This document shows positions 28,272 through 46,100 of a stretch of 64,000 nucleotides of DNA, piece after piece. The first letter of the stretch is position 1; each line of letters opens with the position of its first letter. Source of the stretch: Epiperipatus broadwayi (lineage: Eukaryota; Onychophora; Udeonychophora; Euonychophora; Peripatidae); NCBI GenBank assembly GCA_028023455.1, contig JAQFVV010006221.1, positions 4,295,166 through 4,359,165 on the forward strand, read 5' to 3'. The notes under the pieces are model-generated. The model worked only from the letters and a program-made list of their open reading frames with translations, made no database searches and had not been told where the DNA came from. The translations under genes were made by a program, and so were the position numbers.

Positions 28272-30260
28272 GGCAGTGATGACAAAGATGACAATGACTA
28301 TGACTACTACAACTACTACCACTGGTATTACTATGATTATGATGACAATGATGGCTACTAATACTACTATAATGTGGACTACAATGATGACTATGTCATT
28401 ACTACTATTACTATGACAATGAAAATGATGACTACGAAAATTAACATGATGACTATGATAATGACAACTACTTCTATTACAACTATGGTAATGATAACTA
28501 CTAATACTATTACTACTATGATGAAGATGCTGATGACAACTACTATTTCTACTACTACTATGACTATGGTGATAACTATAATGATGACTACTTCTACTAC
28601 TAATAACATGACTACAGCTATTACAATGATGATGACTACAACTACTACTATGTCTAAGAATATGACTATTACAATGAAAATGATGATGATTATGAATAGT
28701 AATACTACAATGTTTATGACTATGACTATTAATACTACTACAATGATGATGACTCCTAACATACTACTACCACTATGACTAGTTTGATGACTACAATGGC
28801 TATGTTGACTATGACTACTACAACTGCTACTACTAATATAACTACTAATATAACTGTTTATAATGATGATGATGACTACTACTATTACTACTACAACAAT
28901 GACTATGACTACTATAATGACTACCTATTACTGCTACAACTACAACATTGTTGACAATGATGATGATTACAATGAGGACTCCTATTACTACTACTGCTAC
29001 TAATATTACTATGACTACGACAACTACAATAATGACTCCTACTACTATTACCATCATTACAACTATGACTATGATGATGATAGCTACTAGTACTGTTATG
29101 ACAATGATGATGACTATGATGAGGACTATCACTGCTACTACTATGACTATGACTATGATGATGACTAATATTACTACAACTATAAGTATGATTATGACAA
29201 TGACAATGTTGATGACAACTACTACCAGCACTAGGAATACAAATACTATGACAACAATGATGACTATGACTGCAACTACCACTATGACTATGACTATGGG
29301 AATGACAATGATGATGAATAATACTACCAGTACTAAAAATACAAATACTATGATAATGAGGATGACTATGACTACTACTATGATGTCTATTACTACTACC
29401 ACTAGGACAATGATTACAATGACTATTGCTACAGCTATGATGACAACATTGATATTGATGACTACTACTACTACAATGACTACAATGAAGACTTCTACTA
29501 CTACTATATACATCTATGATGACCATGACAATGACTACTACAACTAGAAACATGACTACTATGATGACAATTATGATTATGAATACTACTACTACCATGA
29601 CTATAACTACAAATACAATGATGATGACAACTCCAACAACTACTACTACTAATATTATGACAACAATGATGATGACTACTATGAATACTATTACCATGAA
29701 CACTACAATGACCATGACTACTACTACTGTCATGATAATGATGATGATGACTACTACTATAACTAGTACTACGATTATGATAACTATGCTATTATTATGA
29801 CAATTATTATGTTGATGATGACAATGACTATTACTATTACTACTTCTACAACTATGACTATAACTATGTCAACAACAACCACTACAACTATTATTATTAC
29901 TCCAACAAGGATGATGATGACAATAACAACTACTACTACAACTAATACAAAAATGATGATGATGACTATGACTACTATTATGAGTTCTACTACTACTACT
30001 ACTACTACTACTATCACTATGATGACAAGGATTATGGCTACTACTAATATTACTAATATATTGATGATGATGACTACTACAATTACTATTACTACTACAA
30101 CAACTAAGATTACAATGATGATGATGACAACTACTACTCTGACTACTACTACTATGATGATGTAGGCTATGACTACTACTGCTATGATAATGACAAGAAT
30201 GATGACTATGACTACTACTACTACTTTAAGGGTGATGATGACTATGACTTTTACTTCTAC
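28272..30260. repeat. Type B array, second copy, part 3
   Basis: The paralogue of about 7,647-9,455 resumes directly after the transposon with GGCAGTGATGACAAAG. It shares 'actggtattactatgatta' and the closing 'gatgactatgacttttactt' with copy 1. Frames in it encode Met/Thr-, Val/Ile- or Ser/His-rich low-complexity strings and are not genes. Confidence 0.9.
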
Positions 30261-31338
30261 CACTACTATTACTACTGTACTACTACTACTGTACTACTAC
30301 TACTACTGTACTACAACTATTTCTACTACAATTGTAGTACTAGTACTACAACTACTACAGTACTGCTAGTAGTTCTACTAATAATGCTACTACTACTGTG
30401 CTACTACAACTACTACTGTGATGCTACTACTTCTACTGTAATACTACTACTAATACTAATATACTACTACTACTGCAATACTAGAACTATTACTACTACT
30501 GTACTACTACTACTGTACTACAACTAATACTATTAATACTGTACTACTAGTACTACTACTACTGCTACTGTACTACTACTAATAGTACTACTGTACTACT
30601 ATGACTACTGTACTACTACCACTACTACTGTACTACTACTACTAATACTACTATACTATTACTACTACTATACTACTACTACTGTACTACTCTTACTATT
30701 ACTACTGTACTACTACTACTGTAATATTACTACTAATACCACCATATACTACCATTACTACTATTAATGTGCTACTAATACTACTGCTGTGTTGCTACTA
30801 CTACTGTACTAGTACTATTACTACTTTTACTGCTACTACTACTACTGTACTACTACTATTACAACTACTATACTACTACTACTAATCCTACTACTACTTC
30901 TACTACTACTGTACTACTAGAACTACTACCACTACCACGATTGCTGTACTAACACTACTAATATTACTTTACTACTAGTAGTACAACTACTACTACTACT
31001 GTACTACTAGTGCTACTACTGTACTAGTAGTACTAATATTGCTGTACTACTAACCCTACTATTACTACTACTACAATGACTGTATTACAACTACTGCTAC
31101 AAACTGTACTACTACTACGATACTACAAGTACTACTACTATTACTGTACTACTACTACTGTATTACTTCTATTACTAATACTGTACTAGTATGACTACTA
31201 CTACTACTGTACTACTACTGTACTACTAATAGTACTGTACTATTATTACTACTGTATTACTACTACTACTATTACTACTGTACTACTACTACTACTCCTT
31301 CTACTACAAATACTACTGTAGTATTACTACTACTGTAT

Positions 31339-31375
<37 letters not shown>

Positions 31376-34119
31376 GTATAGTTACTATTATTACTAATGT
31401 ATTACTACTACTACAGTACTACAGTTCTCCTAGTACTAATAATACTACAAGTGCTGCTTTACTACTGCTACTGTACTACTACTACTACTGTACTAAAACT
31501 ACTACTCGTGTTGTACTACTACTACTACTGGTCTACTATTACTACTACTGTAATATGACTACTAATACTACTACTACTGTACTACTATTACTACTATTAC
31601 TATGGTACTACTAGTACTACTACTAATAGTGTACTTCTACTAGTTTACTACTATTACTACTACTACTGCACTACTATTAATACAGTACTACTAGTACTAA
31701 TAATACTACAAGTATTGCTGTACAATTACTACTACTGTACTACTACTACTACTACTGTACTAATACTACTATTGCTGTACTACTACTACTGTACTAATAC
31801 TACTATTGCTGTACTACTACTACTCTACAACTAGTACACCTACTCCTACTACTGTACTACTACAACTACTGCTTTTGTACTACAACTACTGTACTACTGG
31901 TACTACTATTACTGCTACTGTACTACTATTACTACTACTGTACTACTACTACTATTTTGTACTACTATTATACTACTACAACTACAGTTCTACTATTTTA
32001 TTACTGCTGTAATACTAGTACTAATATGACTAATAATACTGTACTACTACAACTACTAATACTGTACTACTACTACTGCTATTGAACTACTACTAGTAAT
32101 ACTACATCTACTACTGTACTACTAAAACTATACTACTATTGTACTACTACTACTACTGTACTACTACTTTTATTATACTGTACTGCTAGTACTACTACAA
32201 CTACTACTGTACTTTTACTACAACTGCTGTAGTACTAATAGTAGTATTTATACTACTACTATTACTACTACAACTGTACTACTAATACTACTATTACCAC
32301 TACAACTGCACTACAACTACTACTGTACACATAGTATTACTCCTACTGCCACTACTGCTTTGATGCTACTATTTCTATTACTACTGTACTACTACTATTA
32401 CTTCTACTGTACTATTGCTACTACTGTAATACTACTATTTCTTCTACAGTACTATTGCTACTACCGTACTACTACTACTGTACTACTACTTCTACTGTAC
32501 TAATTCTACTACTACTCTGCTGCTACTACAACTATTACTATACCACTACTACTATTACTACAAATACGGTACTACTACTACTTCTACTACTGTATTACTA
32601 CTATTATTTCTGTACTACTACTATGTACTACTACTACTACTGTACTATGTCTACTACAAAATACTGTACTACCACTACTCCCACTACATCTAATACTACT
32701 GTACTACTAGTACTACTACTACTGTACTCTTACTATTACTATTAATGTACTACTGCTGTACTACAACTACTACTGTACTACTACTACTACTACTACTACC
32801 ACCAATACTGCTGTACTACTACTTATGTACCACTACTACTGTACTACTACTGCTACTGTAGTACTCCTAATACTGTACTACAACTACTACTACTGTATTA
32901 CTATTACTACAACTACTACTACTGCACTATTACTAATCCTATTACTGTAATACTACTACTACTACTGTATTACTACTACTACTATTACTAGTGTACTACT
33001 GGTACTAATACTACTATGGTACTATTACTACAACTACTGCAATATTACTATTACTACAACTGTATGACTGGTACTACTACTACTACTGTACGACTACTAC
33101 TACTATTACTACTACTACTACTACTACTACTACTAAAACTACTACAGTACTAATACTACTATGACTACTGTACAACTACTATGACTACTTCCACTACTAC
33201 TGTACTACTACTACTTCTACTACTACTACTGTATTACTACTACTACTACTACAACTATGATGATAATACTACTATACTACTAGTACTGCTACTATGACTA
33301 CTCCTACTACAACTACTACTACTGTACAACTGCTACTACTGTATTACTACTACTACTACCACTATTGTCCTGCTACTACAACTGTACTACTAGTACTAAT
33401 ACTACTGTACTACTACTGCTAATATTGTATTATTACTACTACTACTACTGTATTACTACTACTAATACTACTGTATTACCACTAATGTACTAGTACTACT
33501 ATTATTGTGGTACTACTAGTATTAATACTATTACTACTACTACTGTAGTTCCACTACTGCTACTACTATACTAAAACTACTACTATTATACAACTAGTAC
33601 TACTAGTACTACTGTACTACTTTTACAACTATTACTACTGTACTACTACTACTACTGTTATTACTGTAATACTACTACTACTGTACTACTACAACTAATA
33701 CTACTGTACAACTACTAGTACTACTGCCACTACTAGTACTGTACTACTAATATTATTACTATTGCACTACTAATACTACTTCTACTACTACTACTACTGT
33801 ATTAATACTAATACTGCTACTGTACTACTACTACTTCTACTATTAGTACTACTGCTGCACTGTTACTGACTACTACTGTACTACAGTTATTACTACTACT
33901 GTTACTACTGTACTACTAGTACTAATAATACTACTACCATTACTGCTGTACCTCTAATACTACTACTACTACTATTACACTACTACTACTACTACTAGTA
34001 GTAGTAGTACTATTCCTACTGTAATTCTACTACTGTAATACAACTACTACTACTGTACTACTACTCCTACTACTACTACACTACTGCCACTGTTACAGTC
34101 TACTACTACTCTACTACTA

Positions 34120-34152
<33 letters not shown>

Positions 34153-37100
34153 TACTACTACTACTATTACTATGGTACTACTCATACTATTACTACTACT
34201 GCTACTACTGTACTACTACTACTATAGTACTACTACTACTGTACTAGTGCTAATAAGACAACTACAACTGCTACTGTACTAATTCTACTCCTACACCTGT
34301 ACTACTAGTACTATAATACTACTAATACTACTACTGTATTACAACTACTACTAGTACAATACTACTACTACCACAACTACTACTGTACTGAGTACTACTA
34401 GTAGTACTACTGTATCACTACTACTACTGCCACTGTACTACTACTGCTACTATGACTACTGCTGTACTACTACTAATGTACTACTACTACTATTAAACTA
34501 CTAGTACTAGTACCATTACTACTACTGTACTACTACTGATACTAATCCTGTACTACTACTACTGTATTACTGCTACTACTGTACTACTAATAAAACTATT
34601 ACTATGGTACTACTAGTACTATTACTACTACTGATCTATTACTACTACTGTACTTCTACTATTACTATCACTGTACTACTAGTACTACTACTGTACTGCT
34701 ACTACTACTGTGCTACTACTACTACTACTGTATTACTATAACAAAACAACTTACTCTACAACTACTCCTACTACTTCTGTACTACTACTACTACCACCAC
34801 TTTATTACTACTAATACTACTACTACTGAACTACTACTACTCTACTACTGCTACTACTACTACAAGTACTACTACTATTAATACTATCCTATTTTTACTA
34901 CTGTACTCTACTACTAGTACTACTCCTAATACTACTACTGCACTACTACTCCTACTACTACTACTGCACTATTTTTTGTATTGTACTGCTTGTACTACTA
35001 TTACTACTGTACTATTTCTACTACTACTGTACTACTACTACTAATACTGTACTATTACTAATACTTCTGTACTCATTGTACTACTAATACTGCAGTACTA
35101 CTACCACTGTATTACTCCTACTACTATTACTACTACCGTACTACTACTATATCACCTACTGAATTACTACTACTACTGTACTACTACTATCACTACTATA
35201 CTACTATTACAACTGTACTACTATTACTATTATTACTACTGGACTACTACCACTGTATTACTCCTACTACGACTACTACTACAACTCCTACTGTACTACT
35301 ACTATCAGTATTATACTACTACTATTACTACTGTACTACTATTATTACTACTAATACTGTACTACTACTACTACTGGACTACTACTACTATTATTACTAT
35401 TTTTGTAGTACTACAATTACTACTACTAATGTACTACTAGTGCTACTACTACTGTACTACTACTAATGTACTACTACTACTGAAGTACTATTACTATGAC
35501 TACTTCTACTACACCTATTGCTGTACAACTATTATTATGACTGTACAACTGTCACTACTAATATTACTACTACTATACTTCTACTACTAATACTACTATA
35601 CTACTACTACTGTACTACTACTACTATTACTGTAATCCTAGTACTACAAATACCACTTCTATTTTTAATAACTACTACTACTATGACTGTACTACTACTA
35701 CTACTACTTACTATGGTACTACATCTACAACTATTGTATCATTTCTACAACTCCTTCTGTACTACTATTGATACCACTGTATTACTACTACCACTTCTGT
35801 ACTACTACAACCACTAATGTACTACTACTACTACTACTAATACTGTACTACAACAACTACTACTACTACTGTATTATTAGTACTACAACTACTCCTACTG
35901 TACTACTACTACTAGTGTACTACGACTACTGCTTCTATATACTACTACTACTTTACTATTAGTAGTAGTACTACTACTACCATACTATTAACTACTACTG
36001 TATTATTACTAATATGACTACCACTCTATGACTGGTACTACTACTACTACTGTAATACTACTACAACTACTTTTACTACTACTACTACTGTTACTACTAC
36101 TACTGATCTACTACTGCTAAAACTACTACTGTACTACTACTACTCCTACTGTACAACTACTTCTCATACTACTTCCACTCTTACAGTACTAGTAATAGTA
36201 GTAGTAGTAGTACCTTATGACTATTACAACTACTACTACTGTACTAATATTATTCCTACTGTACTACAACTACTACTATACTACTTGTACTACTATTACT
36301 GCTACTACTACTACTATAATCTGACTACAACTACTACTATTATACAACTACTACTACTACTACAACTGTACTACTAGCACTAATACTACTGCACTACTAA
36401 TCTACTACTACTGCTGTACTACTAATACTACACCCACTGTACTACTACTACTACTGTACAACTTGTAATACTACTACAAATACTGTATTAATACTACTAC
36501 TACTGCTTCTACTACTACTACTCCTGTACTACTACTACTACTGTACTACTAATACTACTGTATTTCTACTACTGTACTACTACTACTGATACTACTGTAC
36601 TACTAGTAGTAATACTAATACTATTACTACTACTGTAGTTCCATTACTACTCCTACTATACTACTTGTTTTACTAGTACTACTGTACTACTACTATTACT
36701 ACTACTACTACTGTACTACTACTGTATTACTACTATTATTACTTACTACTACTACTACTACTACTGTACTATTACTACTGTACTACTACTACTACTGCTA
36801 CTACTACTGTACTACTTTTACTATTGTACTACTAAGACTTCTACTACAACCAATACTGTACTAATACTACTACTACTGTACTAGTATGACAACTACTACT
36901 ACTACTATTACTACTTCTGTACTGTTACTATGACTACTACTTTCTGACTACTACTACTTTACTAATGTTACTACTACTACCACTGTGATCTTACTACTAC
37001 TGTACTACCAATACTGATATTACTACTACCAGTACTACTGTACTACTACTACTACTACTACTATACTATTACTACTACTGTACTACTACTACTACTGTAG

Positions 37101-40100
37101 TAATACTACTCCTACTGTACTACTACAACTACTGTACTATAACTACTACTACTATTGTACTACTATTACTCCTACTACTACTACTAATTCACTACTACAA
37201 CTATTGCTGGAATACTACTTCTACTGCTGCTGTACCACTATTATTATTTGGTACTAGTAGTACTATTCCTACTAATGTACTACTACTATACTACTACTAC
37301 TACTACTTCTACTACTGCTACTGTACTACTGCTAATAATACAACTACAACTACTACTGTACTACTCCTACTACTACAACTGTACTACTAGTACTACTAAT
37401 ACTACTAATGTACTACCACTATACATCAGTACTACTACTACTACCACTACTACTACTGTACTAACTGTACTACTATTACTAATAGTACTGTACCACTACT
37501 ACTGCTACTTTTGATCTACAACTACTACCACCACTACTGCTGTACTCTAATACTGTACTACTACTGCACTACTAGTACTATTTCCATTACTACTACTGTA
37601 CTACTACAGCTACTAGTCCTGTACTACTCCTTCTACTCTACTACTACTACTACTATACTACTACTACTGTACTACTACTACCACTGTAATACTACTACTA
37701 CGGTACTACTACTACTACAATTACTACTGTACTACTAGTACAACTACTATTACTACTACTACTGTCCTAATACTACTGTCCTTCCTACTGTACTACTACT
37801 GTGCTACACAATTACTTCTACTACTACTACTACTACTGTACTATTACTATTTCAACTCTTACTGTACTACTATTAATACTAATACTGTACAACTACTACC
37901 ACTACTACTACTTTATTACTAATACAACTACCACTAGTGTACTACTGCTACTACCACTTTACTACTGCTACTACTACTACTACTTCTGTACTAATACTAC
38001 TACTGAACTTCTACTACTATTACTACTACCACTATGACTACTGTACAACTACAACTAATGTACTACTACAAATCCACTACTAACTACAACTGTACTACTT
38101 GTACTACTACCAATGTACTATTATTACTACTATTGTACTACTACTACATCTTTTACTGTACTATGACTATTACTGTACTACTACTACTGTACTAGTAGTA
38201 ATACTACTAGTCATACTACTGTACTACTACTACTACCACTGTTTTACTCCTACTATTACTACTACTACTACAATTGTACTATTACTAACACTCCTAACAT
38301 ACCACTACTACTGTACTACTATCATTAATATACTACTACTATTACTGTACTACTACTACTAGTGTACTACTACTATTACTACTAATACTGTACTACTACT
38401 ACTACTGCTACTACTTCTACTACTGCACTACTACAACTATTACCACTACTGCAATTACTACTACTACTGTACTACTACTATTACTCCTACTACTGTACTA
38501 CTATTGCTACTACTACTACTACTAATTCTGTACTAATACTACTACTGAACTTCTACTACTACTACCAGTATCACTACTGTACAACTACAACTACTGTACT
38601 ACTACTACTCCACTACTACTACTACAACTGTACTACTTGTACTGCTACTAATGTACTATTACTACTACATTGTACTACTACTACAACTTCTACTGTACTA
38701 TGTCTACTACTGTACTACTACTACTATCCTAGTAGTAATACTACTAGTCATACTACTGGACTACTACTACTACCACTGTATTACTCCTATTATTACTACA
38801 ACTACTATTGTACTATTACTACCACTCCTACTGTCCCACTACTACTACTATACTACAAGTACTACTGTACTACTACAATCACTAATATACTACTATTACT
38901 GTACTACTACTACTATTACTACTAATACTGTATTACTACTACTGCTACTACTATTACTGTACTACTACTACTACTATTACAACTTTTGTACTACTACTAC
39001 AATTACTACTATGACTCTACTATTACTGTACTACTACTACTATTACAACTGTACTTTTACTACAACCACTATACTACTATTACTGTACCAATACTACTAC
39101 TACTACTACTATTGTACTACTACTACTGCTGTACTATTATTACTATTATTACTACTGTTTTACTCGTACTACAACTACTACTACTGTACTAGTAGTACTA
39201 CTACTTGTATCACTATTGTACTTCTACTACTACCACTTTATTACTCCTGTTACTACTACTACTGTACTACTACTACTACTGCTACTGTACAACTACTACT
39301 ACTGTACTACCACTACTACTGTACTACTACTATCACTAATATACTACTTCTACTACTGTACTACTACTGTACTACAATTACTATTCCTACAAATACTGTA
39401 TTACTACTACTACTACTTCTACTGTACAACTACTGTACTACTACTACTACTATTACTATTATTTTTGTACTACTACTACAATTAGTACTTTTACTACTAC
39501 TACTGTACTACTACTACTATTATTATGTTTTACAAGTACTACTACAATGACTACTCTTGTACTTTTACTACTACTACTGTACTACTACTACTACTACTAT
39601 TACTACTACCACTATACTACTAATAAAACTACAACTACTACTGTACTACTACTACAACTACTTCTAATACTACTACTACTGTATTGTTACTACTACTAAT
39701 ACTACTGTACTACTTCTACAACTGTACTACTTACTACTACTACAACTACTGTACTATTATTACTATTACTGAACTACAACTACTAATACTACTACTACCA
39801 GTACTGCTGCACTACTTCTACTGTACTACTAGTACAACTACTACAATTACTTCTGTACTACTACTACTACTACTTTATTACTCCTACTGTACTAATACTA
39901 CTAGTAGTACTAATGTACTACTACTACTATTACTACTGTACTATTACTACTATTACTGTACTACTTCTACTATTACTGTACTACTACTACTATTGTATTA
40001 CTATGCTACTGTTCTAATAATACTAGTCCTACTACCATTACTTCTATTACTGAACTACTACTACTACTGATACTGTACAACTGCTACTATTTCTCACACT

Positions 40101-43100
40101 ACTATTACTACAACTACTGTATTACTATTACTGTACTACTACAAATCCTACTACTGTACAACTAGTACTAATACCACTAGTACTTTACTGTTACTACTAC
40201 TACTGTATGACTTCTCACTGTACTACTACTACTACTGTACTACTAGTAGTACTACTTCTACTGTACTACACCTGTACTCCTACAACTACTGTACAACTAT
40301 TACTACCACTACTACTGTAATGCTACTACTGTTATTACTACTTCTGATACTGTAATACTAGTGCTACTAATAATACTGTACTACTACTACTACAACTACT
40401 ACTACTACTACTGTACTATTACAACTACTACTGTACTACTCCTACTATTACACTACTACAATTACTGTACTACTAGTACTAATATAATGACTATTACTGT
40501 ACTACTAATATTACTACTAGACTACTACTATTATAACTACTACAACTAGTGTATTACTACTACTACTACTACTACTACAACTACTGTACTACTAGCACTA
40601 CTACTTATATTACTAATAATACTGTACTACCACTATTTGTACTACTTTACTACTACTACTACTATTACTACTATTACTGCTGTACTTCTACTACTACTAC
40701 TACTTCTACTACTACTACTACTGTACTGTTAGTACTACTAATACTACTGTACTACAGGTACTGTACTACTTCTATTACTACTACTCCCTCTATTATAACT
40801 ACTGTACTACTACTACAACTATTACTTCCACTGTGCTACTAGTACTAATAATACTACTACCAGTGCTGCTGTACTATGAGTACTACTACTATCACTACTG
40901 TACTACTATTACTACTGCACTACCACTTCTACTACTTTACTAGTTCTATTGGACTACTACTGCTACTATTAGTACTGTACTACTGGTAATAATAATACTA
41001 CTGTACTACTACTACTACTGTACTTCTACTACAACCAATTTACTATTACTACTGTTACTGTACTACTACTCCTACTACAACTACTACTGTACCACTACTA
41101 CTACTACAACTACTATTACTACTCCCACTATACTACAACTACTACTGTACTAATACTACTACTATTCTACAACTAGTACTACTACAACTACTACTACCAC
41201 TACTGCTTTACCACTACTACTGCTACTATTACTAATACTGTACTACTACTACTACTACTGTACTACTACTTCTACTGTACAATTTCTACAACTACTGTAT
41301 AGCTATTACTACTACGACTGTACCACTATTAGTACTATTACTCTACTACTAATACTACAACTATTGTACTACTCCTACTGTACTATGTCTAGTACTAATA
41401 CTTCACTACTACTACAACTATTACTAATACTACTGTACTACTAGTACTACTAATAATGTACTCCTACAACTACTACTACTATATGTTCTACTGCTGTACT
41501 ACTACAATTACTGTACTACAAATACTACTACCACTACTGCTGTACTACTACTAATACTACTGTACTACTATTACTTCTGTACTACTACAACTACTAATGT
41601 ACTACTACTAATAATAATAATAATAATACTGTACTACAACTACTACTACAGTATTACTACTACTACAACTACTACTACTACTACTATACTTCTACTATAC
41701 TACTACCACTATTATTACTACTTTACTATTAGTAGTAGTAGTACTACTACTGTTTTATTAACTAGTACTGTATTATTACTAAAACTACTACCACACTGTG
41801 ACTGGTACTACTACTACTCTAATACTACAACTACTTTTACTACTATTACTACTACTACTATTACTGAGCTATTACTACTACTAAAACAACTGTACTACTA
41901 CTACTACTGTACAACTACTTCTCCTAGTACTTCCACTATTACTGCACTAGTAGTAGCAGTAGTAGTACTTTACTACTACTACAACTTCTACTACTACTAC
42001 TATTACTACTGTACTACTACTACTACTATACTGTTTGTACTATTACTAATGCTACTACTACTACTATACTCCGACTTCAACTACTACTACTGTACAACTA
42101 CTACTACTACTACTGTACTACTCATACTAATACTACTACTGTATGACTACTCTACTACTACTACTGTTGTACTACTAATACTACAACTACTGTACTACTA
42201 CTATTGTACTAGCTGTAATACTACTACAAATACTGTATTAATACTACTACCACTGTACTTCTACTACTACTACTGTACTACTACTACTACTACTGTACTC
42301 TTACTACTACCACTGTAGAACTAATACTACTGTATTACTACTACTGTACTACTACTACTGATACTACTGTACTACTAGTACTAATACTATTACTACTACT
42401 GTAGCATTACTACTACTATTACTACTACTACTGTATTACTACTACTATTATTACTGTACTACTACTACTTTACTACTATTACTATTACTACTATACTACT
42501 TGTATTATTAGTACCTACTGTATTACTACTATTACTACTACTACTGTACTACTACTACTATTACTACTACTGTATTACTACTACTACTACTATTATTACT
42601 GTACTACTACTACTACTACTCTACTACTATTACTACTGTACTACTACTTCTACTGCTACTACTACATTACTACTATTACTATTGTACTACTAACACTTCT
42701 ACTACAACCAGTACTGTACTACTACAACTGTACTATTATAACTATTAATTCTACTACTGTTACTACTCCTGTACTGTTACTATGACTACTATTACTTACT
42801 GACTACTACTACTTTACTACTGTTACTACTACTACCACTGTAATCCTACGACTATAACTGTTACTACTACTGTATTACTAGTACTGATATTACTACTACC
42901 AGTACTACTGTACTACTACTACTACTACTATACTACTACTACTACTGTACTTCTACTATTCCTACTGTACTACTACAACTACTGTACTATAACTACTACT
43001 ACTACTGTACTACTACTACTACTACTACTTCACTACTGCAACCAATACTAAAGTACTACTACTACTGCTGCTGTACTACTACTATTATTACTATGGTACT

Positions 43101-46100
43101 ACAGGTACTTATCCTACTACTGCTACTACTGTACTACTACTACCACTACTATACTACTACTACTACTTCTACTATTACTACTATACTAGTGCTAATAATA
43201 CAACTAAAACTACTACTGTACTACTACTACTAATACTAATAGTACTAATGTACTGCCACTTCTACTACAATACTACTAGTACTACCACTACTACTACTGT
43301 ACTACAAGTACTATGACTACTAGTATTACTGTAGCACTACTATTTCTACTTTTACACTATGACTACTACCACCACTTCTGCTGTACTACTACTGTACTAC
43401 TACTACTACATTACTAGTACTGTTTCCATTACTACTACTATACTACTTCTGCTATTAGTCCTGTACTACTACTACTACTGTACTACTACTACTGTACTAC
43501 TACCCCTGTACCACTACTACTACTACTATACTACTACTACTACAATTACTACTGTACTACTAGTACTACTACTGGTGTCCTACTACTACTACTGTACTTC
43601 TACTTCTACAACTGTACTACTACAACTACTACTACTACTGTACTACTAGTACTGTGCTACTACTATTAATTCTACTACTACTACTGTATTACTATTACTA
43701 TTACAACTCTTACTGTACTACTATTATTACTACTGTACTACTACTGCCACTACTCCTACTTTATTACTACTAATACAACTATCACTACTGTACCACTACT
43801 ACTACTACTTTACTACTACTTGTACTTCTATTACTAATAATTCTGTACTAATACTACTACTGAACTTTTACTACTACTACTACCACTCTGACTACTGTAC
43901 AACTACAACTACTGTACTACTACTGCACTACTACTACTACTACAACTGTACTACTTGTACTACTACTAATGTACTATTACTAGTACAATTGTACTACTAC
44001 TATGACTACTACTGTACTACTACTACTGTACTAGTAGTAATACTACTGTCATACTACTGTACTACTACCATACTAGTAGTAATACTACTGTCATACTACT
44101 GTACTACTACTACTACTATACTTTATTACTCCTATTACTACTACTACTGTACTATTACTACCACTCCTACTGAACCACTACTTCTACTGTACTACCACTA
44201 CTACTGTACTACTACTATCACTAATATACTACTACTACTGTACTTCTACCACTACTCTACTACTATTACTACTAATACTGTACTATAAATACTGCTACTA
44301 CTACTGTACCACTACTACTACTTTTGTACTACTACTACAATTACTACTACTACTACTGTACTACTACTACTATTACTGTACTACTACTACTATTACTGTA
44401 CTACTACTACTACTATACATCTACTACAACCACTATACTACTACTATAACTGTACCAATACTACCACTACTACTATATTGTACTACTTCTACTGCTGTAT
44501 GACTACTATTATTACTATTGTTTTACTAGTACTACAACTACTACTACTGTACTAATAGTACTACTACTTGTAGTACTACTGTACTACTACTACCACTGTA
44601 TTACTTTTACTATTACTACTACGACTACTGTACTAATAGTACTGCTACTGTACAACTACTACTACTATTGTACTACCACTACTACTGTACTACTACTATC
44701 ACTAATATACTACTACTACTACTGTACTACTACTACTATTACTACTAATACTGTACTACTACTACTGTACTATTATTACTACCTTTGTATTACTACTACT
44801 ACTACTATAGTACTACTACTACTGTACTTCTACTACCACTATACTACTACTACTATTACTGTACCAATACTACTACTATTATTGTACCACTACTACTGTA
44901 GTACTGCTACAATTATTACTAGTTTTACTAGTACTACTACAACTACTACTATTGTACTTTTACTACAACTACTACTGTACTACTACTACTACTTCTACTA
45001 CTATTACTACTACCACTATACTACTAATACAACTACTACTACTGTACTACTACTACTGTACTAATAATACTACTACTGTACAACTAGTACTACTACAACT
45101 ACTACTTCCTCAACTTCTTTATCACTACTACTCCTAATATTACTATGACTACTAATGTACTACTACTACTGTACTACTAATACTACTACTACTTTACTAC
45201 TATTTCTACTGTACTACTGTACTGCCCCTACTACTACTACTATTATTATTGTACTACTAATACTACAACTACTGTACCACTACTATTATTACTGTACTAA
45301 TACTACTACTTATATTACTGTACTGTCTACTACTAATACTAGTGTACTACCACTACTAACACTACTGTACTACTAGTACTATTACTACTGTACCACTTGC
45401 TGTACTACTCCTACAACTACTGTACTACTATTACTACAACTACTACTACCTCTACTGCTGTACTACTACTACTACTACTGTACTACTACAACTACTAATG
45501 TACTACTAGTAGTACTAATAATAATACTGTACTACAATGACTAGTACTGTATTACTACTACTACAACTACTACTAGTACTGTTCTACTACTTCTACTACT
45601 ACTACTGTACTACTACTACTACTATTACTACTATACTACTAGTAGTACTACTATTACTGTACTATTACTACTACTGTATTATTACTACTACTACTACTGC
45701 TGAATGACTGGTACTACTACTACTACTACTGTACTACTACTACTTCTACTACTTTTACTACTACTACTACTACTACTACTACTGAACTACTACTACTACT
45801 AAAACTATTACTGTACTACTACTACTACTGTACAATTACTACTACTATTTCCACTATTACTGTACTACTAGTAATAATACTAGTAGTACTACTATTTTAC
45901 TACTACAACTTCTACTACTACTGTACTACTGACACTACTAATGTACTACTACTACTACCATACTACTAGTACTACTATTACTACTACTACTACTTCTACT
46001 GTACTTCTACTACAACTACTACTACTGTACAACTACTATTACTGTACTATTACTACTATTACTACTACTGCACTACTACTACTACTGTACTACTAATACT

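Noticed and set aside
34134-34153. CTG/CAG triplet expansion
   Set aside because: Only about six CTG units; too short to be notable in this background.
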